Source: Bacillota bacterium
GTDB taxonomy: Bacteria; Bacillota; Clostridia; Christensenellales; Aristaeellaceae
DNA: 64,000 nucleotides
Direction of reading: 5' to 3'
NCBI GenBank assembly: GCA_023404345.1
Contig: JAEYCB010000048.1
Location: forward strand, 20,244 to 84,243
Shown piece after piece: positions 54,497-63,727 of the stretch. Both the position numbers and the translations under genes were made by a program. The notes under the pieces were generated by a model. That model saw only the letters and a program-made list of their open reading frames with translations, searched no databases and was not told the origin of the DNA. Every line of letters begins with the position of its first letter. The stretch's first letter is position 1.

Positions 54497-55333
54497 TTAC
54501 CCCTTGATGCCAGTGGTGGCGATGCCCTCAACGAAGTACCGCTGGAAGCAAATGTAGAGAATGAACAGCGGCAGAATGGTGAAGCATGCCATAGCCATCA
54601 GCGGGCCGGGGTCAATGGAGCCGCCCTGCTGACCCTTGAACATGTTCAGACCCAGCGCGATGGTGTAATCCGCCGGTTTTCCCAGATAGACAAGCGGGCT
54701 CATATAATCATTCCATACATAGACCAGCTGGTTGATGGTGACCACCAGCAGGGCCGGAACGGTGTTTGGAAGATAGATTTTGACGAAGATGCCAAACCAG
54801 TTGCAGCCGTCAATCAATGCTGCTTCGCCCAGATCGCTAGGCAGTGAGGAGAAGAACTGGCGCAGCAGGAAAATATTGAACGCGCTGCAGCCAAAGAATG
54901 CCGGAAGGGTCAGCGGGATGATGGTGTTGACCCAGCCCAGACGGCTGTAAAGCATGTAGGAAGGAATCAAAGTAACGGTCTGCGGGACCATCATCGTGGC
55001 CAGCAGCACCATAAACAGGAACTTCTTGCTCCGGGCATGGAACTTGGCAAAGCCAAACGCCGTCAAAGAGCAGCTGATCAGCGTGCCCACCACGCACAAT
55101 ACGCCGATGCGGATGGTGTTAAGGGTATAGCGTCCAAACGGCGCCAGCTCAAATCCTGTTTTATAGCTACGGATCGTAACCGGGTTGGGCAGGATTTCCC
55201 ACAGTTTGGAAACCTGGTCAACGCTCTTGAGCGATGTGGAAACCATCCAGAAATAGGGGATCAGGAAAATCACAGCCAGTACGATCAGCACCAGCACGCT
55301 GATGATCTTGCCTACGCTAAGCTGCTTTTTCAT
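54497..55333 (-). CDS. carbohydrate ABC transporter permease (MalG type)
   Basis: 278 aa, six membrane segments. The EAA loop reads EAALIDGCNWFGIFVKIYLP (about residues 185-204). ATG 55333 overlaps the upstream permease stop by one base (TGATG). Forms the channel with the MalF-type partner. No ATPase (MsmK/MalK-like) is encoded here; a shared one elsewhere is likely. Confidence 0.93.
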   Translation of the reverse strand: MKKQLSVGKIISVLVLIVLAVIFLIPYFWMVSTSLKSVDQVSKLWEILPNPVTIRSYKTGFELAPFGRYTLNTIRIGVLCVVGTLISCSLTAFGFAKFHARSKKFLFMVLLATMMVPQTVTLIPSYMLYSRLGWVNTIIPLTLPAFFGCSAFNIFLLRQFFSSLPSDLGEAALIDGCNWFGIFVKIYLPNTVPALLVVTINQLVYVWNDYMSPLVYLGKPADYTIALGLNMFKGQQGGSIDPGPLMAMACFTILPLFILYICFQRYFVEGIATTGIKG

Positions 55334-56232
55334 CAGTCAACATCCTCCCGGTAGAACACCCAGAATTTTGAGGTGGCAAAGATGATTCCGCTCAGGGCAA
55401 TCAGCAAAAGGAACAGCACCCACGCCAATGCCGAAGCGTAGCCGAAACGGGTGTAGAGAAAAGCGGTTTTGTACAGGTGCAGGCCGTAGACATAGGTCGC
55501 GTTGGCCGGTCCGCCCTCCGTCATGACATAGGGCTGGGTGAAGATCTGCAGCCCCTTGATCAGCGTCATCAGAAGGTTGAAGAAAACCACTGGGCTGATC
55601 ATGGGAAAGGTCACGTGTACGAACTGCTGCCATTTATTTGCCCCATCCAGGTTAGCAGCCTCATAGTACATTTTGGGCGTATCCTGAAGGCTGGCAAGCA
55701 CTACCGTCATTGATGTGCCGCACACGAACATATCCATCAGGATCAGGGAGGGCATCGCGGTATTTATATCCGAGAGCCAACCGGGGCCCTGAATGCCCAG
55801 GCGGCTGAGAAGTACGTTGATAAAGCCGAAATTGGGATTGTAAAGATACAGCCATGTGATATAGGAAGCCACGCCCGTGCAGATCGTGGGCAGATAAAAA
55901 ATAGCCCGAAACAGGTTGGTGGCAGGGAGGCGCCGGTTAAGCATGAGCGCCAGAATAATGGAGAGCAGGATATTCAGCGGCACGGAAACCGCCACATAGT
56001 ACAGCGTGTTTTTCAGCGAGGTCTGAAAAAGCCGGTCAACGGTAAAAATGTTGATATAGTTGCTAAAGCCGATAAATTCAGGAACGCTCAGGCCATTCCA
56101 GTTGGTAAAGGAGGTGAAAAGAGAAAACAGCATCGGAAAGAGTGTAAACACACAAAAGCCGATAATCCATGGAGAAATAAACAGATAAAACAACCTGGAG
56201 GATTTACGAGCCAGTTTATCGCCCTTCATCAT
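55333..56232 (-). CDS. carbohydrate ABC transporter permease (MalF/UgpA type)
   Basis: 299 aa, six membrane segments. The EAA loop reads EAANLDGANKWQQFVHVTFP (about 205-224). Start at ATG 56232 with AGAGGGA upstream; a second ATG follows directly. Located 86 bases after the binding-protein gene. Confidence 0.93.
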   Translation of the reverse strand: MMKGDKLARKSSRLFYLFISPWIIGFCVFTLFPMLFSLFTSFTNWNGLSVPEFIGFSNYINIFTVDRLFQTSLKNTLYYVAVSVPLNILLSIILALMLNRRLPATNLFRAIFYLPTICTGVASYITWLYLYNPNFGFINVLLSRLGIQGPGWLSDINTAMPSLILMDMFVCGTSMTVVLASLQDTPKMYYEAANLDGANKWQQFVHVTFPMISPVVFFNLLMTLIKGLQIFTQPYVMTEGGPANATYVYGLHLYKTAFLYTRFGYASALAWVLFLLLIALSGIIFATSKFWVFYREDVD

Positions 56233-56318
56233 CAATCCCTCTTTCCACAAGCATTCAACGCGATTTTCAAACGCGAGGGGAACCGACCAGCGGCCGGTTC
56301 CCCTCGGCGAAGATGCGC

Positions 56319-57587
56319 TTACTGCATCGCCATAAGGCTTTCCGCCTGCATCTGGACATCCTCAGCCATTTCGTCAACGGTCATCTGATCGGCGAGGACC
56401 AGTTCGTAATCGTTCTTGATCACATCGTTAATCTGCGCATAGACACCCATGTTGCTGAAGTTGGTGGTGTAATCCAGCATCCGCAGGAAAACGGACTTGT
56501 CATAGGTAGCGGTGCTGTCGCCGAAATCGGTGAGGTATTCCTCGCTTTCCGCAAAGGAGGTCAGCTCCGGGATACCGAAGGCCTGCGCCAGGCGCATAGC
56601 TTCCTCAGTGGTGGTCATGTACTTGATGAAGTCCCAGGCCACGTCCTTGTTTTCGGCATCCTTGCTGATGCACCAGCCGTTGCCGCGGAAGGTGGAAAGC
56701 ATACGCTTGTCAAAGTCGGTATTGATAGGCAGCATCACGATATCCCAGTCAAAGCTGGATTCAGCCATCGTAAGCAGCGTAGCGATGTCCCAGGTGGCGC
56801 TCAGCTGCATGCCGAAACGGCCAGTTTCAAAGCCGCCGGTGGACAGGGCTCCGCCGGTCTCGTTGGGAGCCAGGCCTTCCTTGATGGTATCCACAAACAG
56901 GGATACAGCAGCCTTGAATTCCTCGTTGTCCGCCGCGTGAATCTCGTTGGTGGTCAGGTCATAGACGGGGGTGCCATAGAGGTTACGGTAGAACTCGGTG
57001 GGACGCACGCCCCAGCGCAGGCCGTACACAGCATCCACGCCCTCGCCCTTGGTGATGGCGCGCGCAGCCTCGAGCATGTCGTTGACCGTCCAGTCGTCCG
57101 TCGGGTAAGCGATGCCGGCCTCGTCAAAGAGATCCTTGTTGTAGGCCATGGCAAACACCTTGGAGATGAAGGGCACGGCCACAACCTCGCCCTTGGCGTT
57201 GGTGTAGGAGCTGTCGATGATGTTCTGGTTCCAGGAGCCGGTCAGGCCGTCGGCCTCGATATAGGGCGCCAGGTTTTCGAACTGGTCCTGGTTGATGAAG
57301 TAGGTGAGCACGTCGCTGGCCACACCGAAGACATCGGGCGTGGTGCCGGAAGAGAACCAGGTCTGCATCTTGGTCAGGTAGCCATTGCCGTCAGTGTACT
57401 CAAACTCGATGTTCACATTGGGATGCATCGCCATATAGTTTTCGGCGAGCTGCATTTTCATGTTGGCTTCAGGCGTATCACCCCAGAAGCCAAAGGTGAT
57501 GGTAACCTGTTCTTCTGCTGATGCACCTACAGCGCAAAAGCTGAGCATCATTGCCAGAACCAGAAGAAGCGCGACTCCCTTTTTCAT
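56319..57587 (-). CDS. extracellular solute-binding protein of a sugar ABC transporter
   Basis: 422 aa, family 1 (MalE-like). Signal peptide of about 25 residues ending ASA-EE. The Cys at residue 18 (LSFC) does not form a normal lipobox, unusual for a Gram-positive binding protein. The mature part (GFWGDTPEANMKMQLAENY) binds an unknown sugar or sugar derivative. Start at 57587 with GGAGGG. First gene of the transporter-ula operon; promoter at 57665-57693. Confidence 0.92.
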   Translation of the reverse strand: MKKGVALLLVLAMMLSFCAVGASAEEQVTITFGFWGDTPEANMKMQLAENYMAMHPNVNIEFEYTDGNGYLTKMQTWFSSGTTPDVFGVASDVLTYFINQDQFENLAPYIEADGLTGSWNQNIIDSSYTNAKGEVVAVPFISKVFAMAYNKDLFDEAGIAYPTDDWTVNDMLEAARAITKGEGVDAVYGLRWGVRPTEFYRNLYGTPVYDLTTNEIHAADNEEFKAAVSLFVDTIKEGLAPNETGGALSTGGFETGRFGMQLSATWDIATLLTMAESSFDWDIVMLPINTDFDKRMLSTFRGNGWCISKDAENKDVAWDFIKYMTTTEEAMRLAQAFGIPELTSFAESEEYLTDFGDSTATYDKSVFLRMLDYTTNFSNMGVYAQINDVIKNDYELVLADQMTVDEMAEDVQMQAESLMAMQ

Positions 57588-57664
57588 TTCGTTTCCCTCC
57601 ATTTTTTCGGTTCACCAGTTCCTTTTTGATCAGGACAAAACCGGTTTCCGTTTCGTTTATGATT

Positions 57665-57693
57665 ATATTATCATTACAATTATCAATAGTCAA
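57665..57693 (-). promoter_or_regulatory. promoter of the sugar ABC-ula operon
   Basis: Minus strand TTGACT (57688-57693), 17 bases, TAATAT (57665-57670). Confidence 0.6.
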
Positions 57694-57722
57694 TAGCTTT
57701 TTCGTAAATTAAGATATTTTAT

Positions 57723-57758
57723 TTTCGATATGATCATAAAAGTGTTTTAGGATCAATC
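57723..57758. promoter_or_regulatory. candidate operator, also present at 63728-63759
   Basis: TTTCGAT, ATGATCAT and TGTTTTAGGATCAATC in succession, about 30 bases upstream of the -35 box of the ABC operon. The partner motif before the ADP-ribosylglycohydrolase operon has TTTCGAT and TGTTTAGATCAATC in the same order. Confidence 0.4.
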
Positions 57759-57824
57759 CAGAAATCCCTGTGTTCGTATGGTTTCAGGCTCAAATATCTG
57801 CTCCAATCCATTTATTTTTAAGGT

Positions 57825-57853
57825 TTGCATTTAGAAATAATTTTTGATAAAAT
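57825..57853 (+). promoter_or_regulatory. promoter of the DeoR-family regulator
   Basis: TTGCAT (57825-57830), 17 bases, TAAAAT (57848-57853). Confidence 0.65.
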
Positions 57854-57886
57854 GTATCATATAAATGAGGGGAGGTATCCTTTCTT

Positions 57887-58669
57887 ATGAAGCGAAGCAA
57901 ATCTTTCGTTGAAAGCAGACATAGAAAGCTATTATCCGCACTGGACGAGCAGCCCTCTCTGACCATTCCGGGGCTGGCCGAAACACTGGGGGTTTCGCCC
58001 GTCACCATCCGGCGTGACTTGGATGCGCTGGAAAGCAAGCATCTGTTGGTACGAACCCGTGGAGGGGCGCGTTTGACGCTGCAACCCTCCCCCGCTTTGC
58101 CCCAGCTGTCCGACCGCGGAAGGCAGCAGCTTGCCGAAAAGGAACGGATCTCCTGCTATGTCGCTTCGCTGGTAAAGGATCGGAGTACCATTTTTCTTAA
58201 CGCAGGCTCCACGACCTATCTGACCATTCGTCAGCTTTTGGACCGGCCCGTGCGCCTGATCACCAACAACGTGCAGGCGATCGCGTTATTTGCCAACGCG
58301 CGTGCCGAACTGCTGATGACGGGCGGAGAATATAATCCTCACAATGGCTCTTTCCTGGGCGATATGGCCCTGCAGCTGCTATCGCATCTGCATGCGGATA
58401 TATGCATCCTCGGTGTAAACGGCATCAGCAGCAAGTGCGGCATCACCTCCTATGCGTATCAGGAAACGCTGCTGAACCAAACGATGCTGTCCCGCTGCTC
58501 CGGAAAACGGATCATCGTAGCTGACGGCACCAAGATTGGAAAAGTGTTCTGCTTTACCTCCGCGCCATTGGACAGCATCGACATGCTGGTAACCGATTCG
58601 TCGGCTGATCCCCATGAGCTTGAGCGCATCGCGGATGCGGGCGTAGAAGTGGTCACCGTTGATGACTGA
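57887..58669 (+). CDS. DeoR/GlpR family sugar-responsive transcriptional regulator
   Basis: 260 aa. N-terminal helix-turn-helix (LTIPGLAETLGVSPVTIRRDLDALE, about residues 27-51), then the sugar-phosphate-sensing domain with NAGSTTY and VADGTKIGK. E. coli UlaR is of this family, which fits the ulaG/ulaE neighbours. GGGAGG precedes ATG 57887. Divergent from the transporter operon and convergent with the kinase operon, so it probably controls both; the inducer would be a phosphorylated sugar. Confidence 0.92.
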   Translation: MKRSKSFVESRHRKLLSALDEQPSLTIPGLAETLGVSPVTIRRDLDALESKHLLVRTRGGARLTLQPSPALPQLSDRGRQQLAEKERISCYVASLVKDRSTIFLNAGSTTYLTIRQLLDRPVRLITNNVQAIALFANARAELLMTGGEYNPHNGSFLGDMALQLLSHLHADICILGVNGISSKCGITSYAYQETLLNQTMLSRCSGKRIIVADGTKIGKVFCFTSAPLDSIDMLVTDSSADPHELERIADAGVEVVTVDD

Positions 58670-58780
58670 GCATAGCGTTTCCCTCCCCCCATACCGTTTG
58701 GTATAAAACGATTCGCCTTGTATGAAGAGTGCAGTACCTATCCGGGCTCACGCGGTTTCCATCACAGACAAATACAGCAA

Positions 58781-58805
58781 AAAACCGGCAAACGCCGGTT
58801 TTTTG
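58781..58805 (+). terminator. bidirectional terminator between regulator and FGGY kinase genes
   Basis: AAAACCGGC (58781-58789) pairs with GCCGGTTTT (58794-58802), with T and A tracts on both sides. Confidence 0.9.
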
Positions 58806-58812
58806 TCATGTA

Positions 58813-60198
58813 TCAATTCCGGGGAATGTACGAGGTAAGCGACAGGCCCAGTCCTTCCCAACAGCGTTTGGGAGCCAGGGCGGCGCTGTTTGCCACCACA
58901 AGTGCGCCAAGGGCTGTAATATTTTCAAACTCCGGAACCGCTGCTTCGATATCCAGGCGGTCGGCCAGCCTCTGGCAGAAAGCGCCGCACCGCGTCAGAC
59001 CTCCGCCGCAGATCACGCGCCGCTTTCCCTCGCCCCTGCACGCATGGACTACAGACGCGGCCTGGCTGGCCAGATCGTCCACAATCCCTTCTAACAGCGC
59101 GGAGGCGATCTCTCCGTCCGTATGACGGCTTTTCCATTCCGCTATTTTCCGGCGGGCCTGCTCGTCATCCATGACGGAAGAATCTCCCAGCATCCGGGGT
59201 GAAATGCGCCAGCTTTCCCGCCACTCCAGACTATCCGCTGCATCCCGGCAGAAGTCCAGAATGGAGCCGTTTCCATACAACAGCCGCACTAGCCGGTCCA
59301 CAGCGGTACAGCAGTGCGTCAGGGAGGCTTCTGCGAGCAGCGAGGGAGGCAGTGAGGACGCATTGAAGCGCAGCGCCCCACCGCTGCGAGGCCAGTGTGG
59401 GTCCATCATGCCCAGGATATAGGCGCCGGTACCCGCATTGATTTGCCAGTCGCCCGGTGCCAGACAACCCGCCCCTACTGCGGCGCATTGCTGGTCGCCG
59501 CCCGCAAAAACCACCTCCACGGGTCCCTGCTGACGAAGCAGCCGGCTGACGGAAGCCGAAAGCGGGAGGCGGCTGCCCACCGGCGCAATTTGGCACAGCT
59601 TGCTTTTGTCGATGCCAAACAACTCCAGCAGCTCATCGGACCAGCACCCGGCGGCGAGATCATACAGACAGCTGCGGGAAGCAACCGAATCATCAGTCAC
59701 CCACTCGCCGGTCAGCCAATGTGCGATCCACTCATAGAATCCCACAAACCGGCTGGCACGGCTGCACACTTCGGGGCGGTTCTGCATCAGCCAGACAATC
59801 TTGGGTGCGGAGAATACGGATGTGGGCCTCATGCCGCAGATCTCATGAATACGGTCCGCCTTGGGAGCCAGCGCCCGGCAGATCCCATCCGCACGGTGGT
59901 CCTGCCACATCATCATCGGGGCGAGCGGCTCACCGTCCTGCGCAACAGGCATCACCGAGGAGCGCTGCGCGGTCAGCGCGACGGCGTCCACGCGGATTGC
60001 ATTCGCCTGCGCATAGTCCCCGGCTTCGGCCAGCGCCCCGCCGATTCCTTCCAGCACCGCCGGCATATCGGTTTCCACGCTCAACCCCTGCCGCCGCTGT
60101 TCAAACCGCCGCTCCGTATGCCACAGCATCGAAGAAAGCCCTTCAAAAAGATAAAACTTGACCACCGTGGTTCCGACGTCCACAATCAGCGTGTTCAT
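58813..60198 (-). CDS. FGGY family carbohydrate kinase
   Basis: 461 aa. N-terminal ATP-site VDVGTTVVKFYLF (residues 5-17), substrate region MMMWQDHRADGI, adenosine loop GGDQQCAAVGAGCLAPG and INAGTGAYILG, and the C-terminal VICGGGLTRCGAF. Phosphorylates a sugar or polyol; specificity is not readable. Its ATGA overlaps the GH32 stop. Last gene of the ADP-ribosylglycohydrolase-GH32-kinase operon. Confidence 0.92.
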   Translation of the reverse strand: MNTLIVDVGTTVVKFYLFEGLSSMLWHTERRFEQRRQGLSVETDMPAVLEGIGGALAEAGDYAQANAIRVDAVALTAQRSSVMPVAQDGEPLAPMMMWQDHRADGICRALAPKADRIHEICGMRPTSVFSAPKIVWLMQNRPEVCSRASRFVGFYEWIAHWLTGEWVTDDSVASRSCLYDLAAGCWSDELLELFGIDKSKLCQIAPVGSRLPLSASVSRLLRQQGPVEVVFAGGDQQCAAVGAGCLAPGDWQINAGTGAYILGMMDPHWPRSGGALRFNASSLPPSLLAEASLTHCCTAVDRLVRLLYGNGSILDFCRDAADSLEWRESWRISPRMLGDSSVMDDEQARRKIAEWKSRHTDGEIASALLEGIVDDLASQAASVVHACRGEGKRRVICGGGLTRCGAFCQRLADRLDIEAAVPEFENITALGALVVANSAALAPKRCWEGLGLSLTSYIPRN

Positions 60199-61583
60199 TG
60201 GCCGTCACCCGCCGGAAAAATCGTTTCGGGCAGCCATGCCTCCGCCTCAAGGATGCGCATTCCTCCAGTGACCTTTACAGTGTGGCGGCATGCGTCGCGG
60301 CTGCTGGGATACACCCTTCCGCTCAGCATGACCGCGTGATCAGCGCAGACTTCCACAATCGATCCATCCACAAATACCTGCAGGTTGGTTTTGCCGTCGC
60401 CGCGATGAGGTACGGGCTGAATCAGCGTCATTACGTCGATATGGTCCAGCAGGGTGGACTGCTCCCGCTCCAGACGCATGGCTCCTTCCTCTGCATCAAA
60501 GACCAGCCGGGTTTTCTCTCTGCCGTCGGAAAGAAGCTCCATCTCCATTCTCCCGCGCCCATTGTGTTCAAGCGTCAGGCAGATTTCTATCTGGTGTCCG
60601 CAAGCGCTGGGATGCTCGGCCGAAAAATCCCTGATACGCTCCTTGCGAAGTCCGCAGCATTCCTGCGCAAAGTCAACGAGCAGCCTGCTCCCTTCCAGCC
60701 TCAGCTCTCGCGGGAGCGACTGTGCGCCGGACCAGCCGCGAATCATGGGCTGTTCTTCACGCCCTTTATCGCTCATCCAACCAATGACGACCCTGCGTTC
60801 GCCCGGGAGGTTCATATAGGTATTGGGCGCATAAAAGCCATGCCGCCCGCTTCCTCCGTCGAAGACCCCTTCGCTTTCCGTCACAAACTCAAAGCGTTCA
60901 TTCAGCCGACCCACCCGATACTGGATTTCACGCAGGGGCGAGCACAGCAGCACGTACCGATCCCCTATCCGAATCAGGTTGGGGCATTCCAGCAGCCTGT
61001 CCTCTTGCGACTGATGCAAAACGCTCATAAAAGTCCAGTTTGTCAAGTCCGGCGAGCGATAGAGCAGCATGCATCCGTGCTGACCGTTCAGCGTCCCGCC
61101 CAGCACTGCATACCACAGTCCGTCCTTCTCCCGCCACACAAAGGGGTCCCGCCAGAAGGTAACGTTCAGGTCACCGTTGATCTCCGCTGGAAGAATGGGG
61201 TTATGCTCGTATCTGTGCCATGTTTTCAAGCCGTCGTCCGAATAGGCCGCCCATTGCTGCGCGCCCGTTTCCGGGTTGCGTTCGCCCTCCCCTACGCTGG
61301 TGTAAAAGGCCCACGCACGGCCGTCCTGCAGCGCTATGCTCCCGGAATAGCAATGCTTTTCCGCATGAGCGGTATCCGGACCAAAGGCGATGGGAAGCCG
61401 CTTCCAATGAATCAGATCCGGGCTGACGGCATGTCCCCAGTGGATATCGCCCCACACGTCCGCATTCGGGTTGTGCTGGTAGAACAGATGGTATTGACCA
61501 TCCACCATGCACAGGCCGTTGGGATCGTTCATCCAGTTGCACGGAGGCGTAAAATGATAGACGGGTTTCAGCCATTCCAACAC
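60195..61583 (-). CDS. glycoside hydrolase family 32 (beta-fructosidase-like)
   Basis: 462 aa. Five-blade propeller with the nucleophile in NWMNDPNG (residues 16-23), transition-state Asp in FWRDPFV, and acid/base Glu in LLECPNL, plus a C-terminal beta-sandwich. No signal peptide, so cytoplasmic; acts on imported or phosphorylated beta-fructosides such as sucrose-6-P or a fructosyl conjugate. The start is GTG 61583 with AAGGGAG nine bases upstream, overlapping the preceding gene by 16 bases. Confidence 0.92.
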   Translation of the reverse strand: MLEWLKPVYHFTPPCNWMNDPNGLCMVDGQYHLFYQHNPNADVWGDIHWGHAVSPDLIHWKRLPIAFGPDTAHAEKHCYSGSIALQDGRAWAFYTSVGEGERNPETGAQQWAAYSDDGLKTWHRYEHNPILPAEINGDLNVTFWRDPFVWREKDGLWYAVLGGTLNGQHGCMLLYRSPDLTNWTFMSVLHQSQEDRLLECPNLIRIGDRYVLLCSPLREIQYRVGRLNERFEFVTESEGVFDGGSGRHGFYAPNTYMNLPGERRVVIGWMSDKGREEQPMIRGWSGAQSLPRELRLEGSRLLVDFAQECCGLRKERIRDFSAEHPSACGHQIEICLTLEHNGRGRMEMELLSDGREKTRLVFDAEEGAMRLEREQSTLLDHIDVMTLIQPVPHRGDGKTNLQVFVDGSIVEVCADHAVMLSGRVYPSSRDACRHTVKVTGGMRILEAEAWLPETIFPAGDGQ

Positions 61584-63649
61584 GGCTCGTCGCTCCCTTC
61601 AACTTTCAGTTCATCCACCAGCATGCTTCCTTCGCTCACGAGCATTCCTGCGCCGCCGCCGGCGAAGCGCCCGTCTTCTGCCTCCAGCACACAGCCATCC
61701 GCCGTGGCCCGCAGGTGTGTACCGCTGCACTCCAGAGAAAGGGTCAGCGGTTGATCCCACGGATGATCGAACGGAGTGCTTGCCAGCACCGTTTCCTTGT
61801 CCCCATCCCTCGCAATCAGGCGCAGCCAGTGCTGATCTTCCAGCACAGCGGCATAATACTTGCGGTGTCCGTGGGTGCGGGCCAAAAGCCCGCAGCGCGT
61901 GCTAAGCGAGGGAATCACCCTGGCGGACACGCGATAATCCCGCCAGTCCTCGCACCCCAAATCGGCCACGCCGTCTGCCGCCGGATGCGAGATGCAGAAG
62001 GTATGTACCTTGTCAACCTGAAACTGCCGCGCCGATGACGTAAACGCGTCAAAGGGCCGCATGGCGCTTCCATCCTCCTCACGCCTGAGACAGCCTGCGA
62101 TGCAAAGGCGTTTGGGTGCGCCCTGCCAGTCTACGCCCGTAAGCAGCACGCGGGACGCCGCATCCTCATCCAGACGCTCCACACCAAAGCGTTCCACCGG
62201 CATGCCGCCCAGGTCAGGCACAGTCCACGTGCCCCGGAAAGTTCCACTGACTGTCCATACCGGCCCGCGCTTCACACCCTGACAGGTGACCACATAGGGC
62301 CGTACAGAGGCGGTGTCATCGCAGGAAAGACAGCACACAACGGTCTGCGTTTCATAAAGCGTAGGGCTTCCAATCAGTTCATAGCCGCCGTAGCGGTCCT
62401 TCGTTTCATAAAAGACAGGCACAGAAAGTGCCGTGTGCGGCATGAGAATCAGGCCATTCTGTGCTGCGTCGCCGGCATTGACGTTGCGGGCTGGCGTTTC
62501 GTTGCCTTCCACCACAGGGCAGTGGGAGAATCCCTGTGTCGAGCCCGGCAGATGAAAGCTGTAACGCATTTGCCGTTTTGCTTGTGGCATACCATAGATA
62601 CGGTTATGAATGGCAAGTATACGGGCTGTTTCCGTCGCGGCGTCCGCAGTACAGCGGCACCCCAGGGAGCTAATGACATAAAACCGGTCATGGCAGGGAT
62701 CGCGCCAATGGCTGTCCAGCGCCTCCAACCCCAATCGGATGGCATTGAAGCAGCAAATATTCCCTGCGTTGCAATCGGTGTCCCAGCCACTGGATATCAC
62801 AATTTCCAACGCTTTGGAAAAACTGTCGCCGCCCAGCAGCACAGAGGCCAGCATCAGAGCAAAGTTGGGCACCACATGACAGTTGCCCGGATAGAGATGA
62901 TAGCCGTAGGCTTCATCCAGCCAATCCCGTACCACACGCCAGTCCTGTTCCTGGCGGCAGTAAGCCCGCACATCATCTACCAGACGGTGCAGACGCTCGG
63001 ACCAGGGAAATGCCAGCGCCCTGTCCAGAAGCGTATCCAGATTCCTTTCCGCAAAGGCCAACGACTCCAGCGCGCACCAAAAGCACGCCAGTTCCACGGC
63101 AAGGCCGTCATGGCTGACCGAAGCCGCCTGCCGGGCATACGCCATGGCCCTGACGGGATCATTGGGGCAGATCATCGCATACCCATCGATGAAGATCAGT
63201 GCACCAATCTGCTCCGCAATGGCCGCGCCATTGGTGGCAATGCTCCCGCTTTGCAGCGCGGAAATACCGGCTTTCAGGCGAAGATAAGCCGTATGCTCCG
63301 TAGACCGGCCCATTCCTCCCCACCAGAACACCGTGCGGTTTTCGATCAGGTAGTTCAGCCAGGTCTCGCCAAAATCAGCTGCCTGTGCTTCCGGACCAAA
63401 ATCCTCCAAGCATCGCAAAAAGGCAAAGGTACCCGAAAGGTCATCATCGGGAACATGCAGGGGCATACCAACCTGATCATTAACATAGGTTTTAATCTGA
63501 TCAAATCGTTCCCGGATATGATCATATGTCCAACCTTCCACAGGACGGCCTGCATAGACGCCGATCATTTTCCCAAGTATGCCTGCATATACTGTTTTTT
63601 CATAGTTTTGCATTTCTTTGCACCCCGCGGTCCACATCATTTTATCCAT
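61568..63649 (-). CDS. ADP-ribosylglycohydrolase family protein with C-terminal extra domain
   Basis: 693 aa. Residues about 10-340 are the ADP-ribosylglycohydrolase fold: KMIGVYAGRPVEGW, the Mg-binding VPDDDLSG (near residue 75) and SSGWDTDCNAGN (near residue 275). Residues about 340-690 are extra beta-rich domains, the last resembling a concanavalin/laminin-G-like fold. In a sugar operon it more likely cleaves an N- or O-ribosyl/glycosyl bond of a small molecule than a protein modification. Start at 63649 is tentative; ATG 63613 (MQNYEKTVY) is a good alternative. Confidence 0.82.
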   Translation of the reverse strand: MDKMMWTAGCKEMQNYEKTVYAGILGKMIGVYAGRPVEGWTYDHIRERFDQIKTYVNDQVGMPLHVPDDDLSGTFAFLRCLEDFGPEAQAADFGETWLNYLIENRTVFWWGGMGRSTEHTAYLRLKAGISALQSGSIATNGAAIAEQIGALIFIDGYAMICPNDPVRAMAYARQAASVSHDGLAVELACFWCALESLAFAERNLDTLLDRALAFPWSERLHRLVDDVRAYCRQEQDWRVVRDWLDEAYGYHLYPGNCHVVPNFALMLASVLLGGDSFSKALEIVISSGWDTDCNAGNICCFNAIRLGLEALDSHWRDPCHDRFYVISSLGCRCTADAATETARILAIHNRIYGMPQAKRQMRYSFHLPGSTQGFSHCPVVEGNETPARNVNAGDAAQNGLILMPHTALSVPVFYETKDRYGGYELIGSPTLYETQTVVCCLSCDDTASVRPYVVTCQGVKRGPVWTVSGTFRGTWTVPDLGGMPVERFGVERLDEDAASRVLLTGVDWQGAPKRLCIAGCLRREEDGSAMRPFDAFTSSARQFQVDKVHTFCISHPAADGVADLGCEDWRDYRVSARVIPSLSTRCGLLARTHGHRKYYAAVLEDQHWLRLIARDGDKETVLASTPFDHPWDQPLTLSLECSGTHLRATADGCVLEAEDGRFAGGGAGMLVSEGSMLVDELKVEGSDEPCWNG

Positions 63650-63682
63650 GGTCTCCCAGGTATGGCCCATCGAATACGATAA

Positions 63683-63711
63683 ATTCTAGCGGGTATTTAT
63701 GTATTTGTCAA
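63683..63711 (-). promoter_or_regulatory. promoter of the ADP-ribosylglycohydrolase-GH32-kinase operon
   Basis: Minus strand TTGACA (63706-63711), 17 bases, TAGAAT (63683-63688). Confidence 0.75.
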
Positions 63712-63727
63712 TCTTTTATTATGAATA

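Larger units (their letters stand above)
57588..57886. other. AT-rich regulatory region between divergent sugar-operon and regulator genes
   Basis: About 300 bases, much lower in GC than its surroundings. Holds promoters for both directions and the palindrome ATGATCAT (57730-57737) within a motif repeated before the other sugar operon. No gene seen. Confidence 0.7.
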
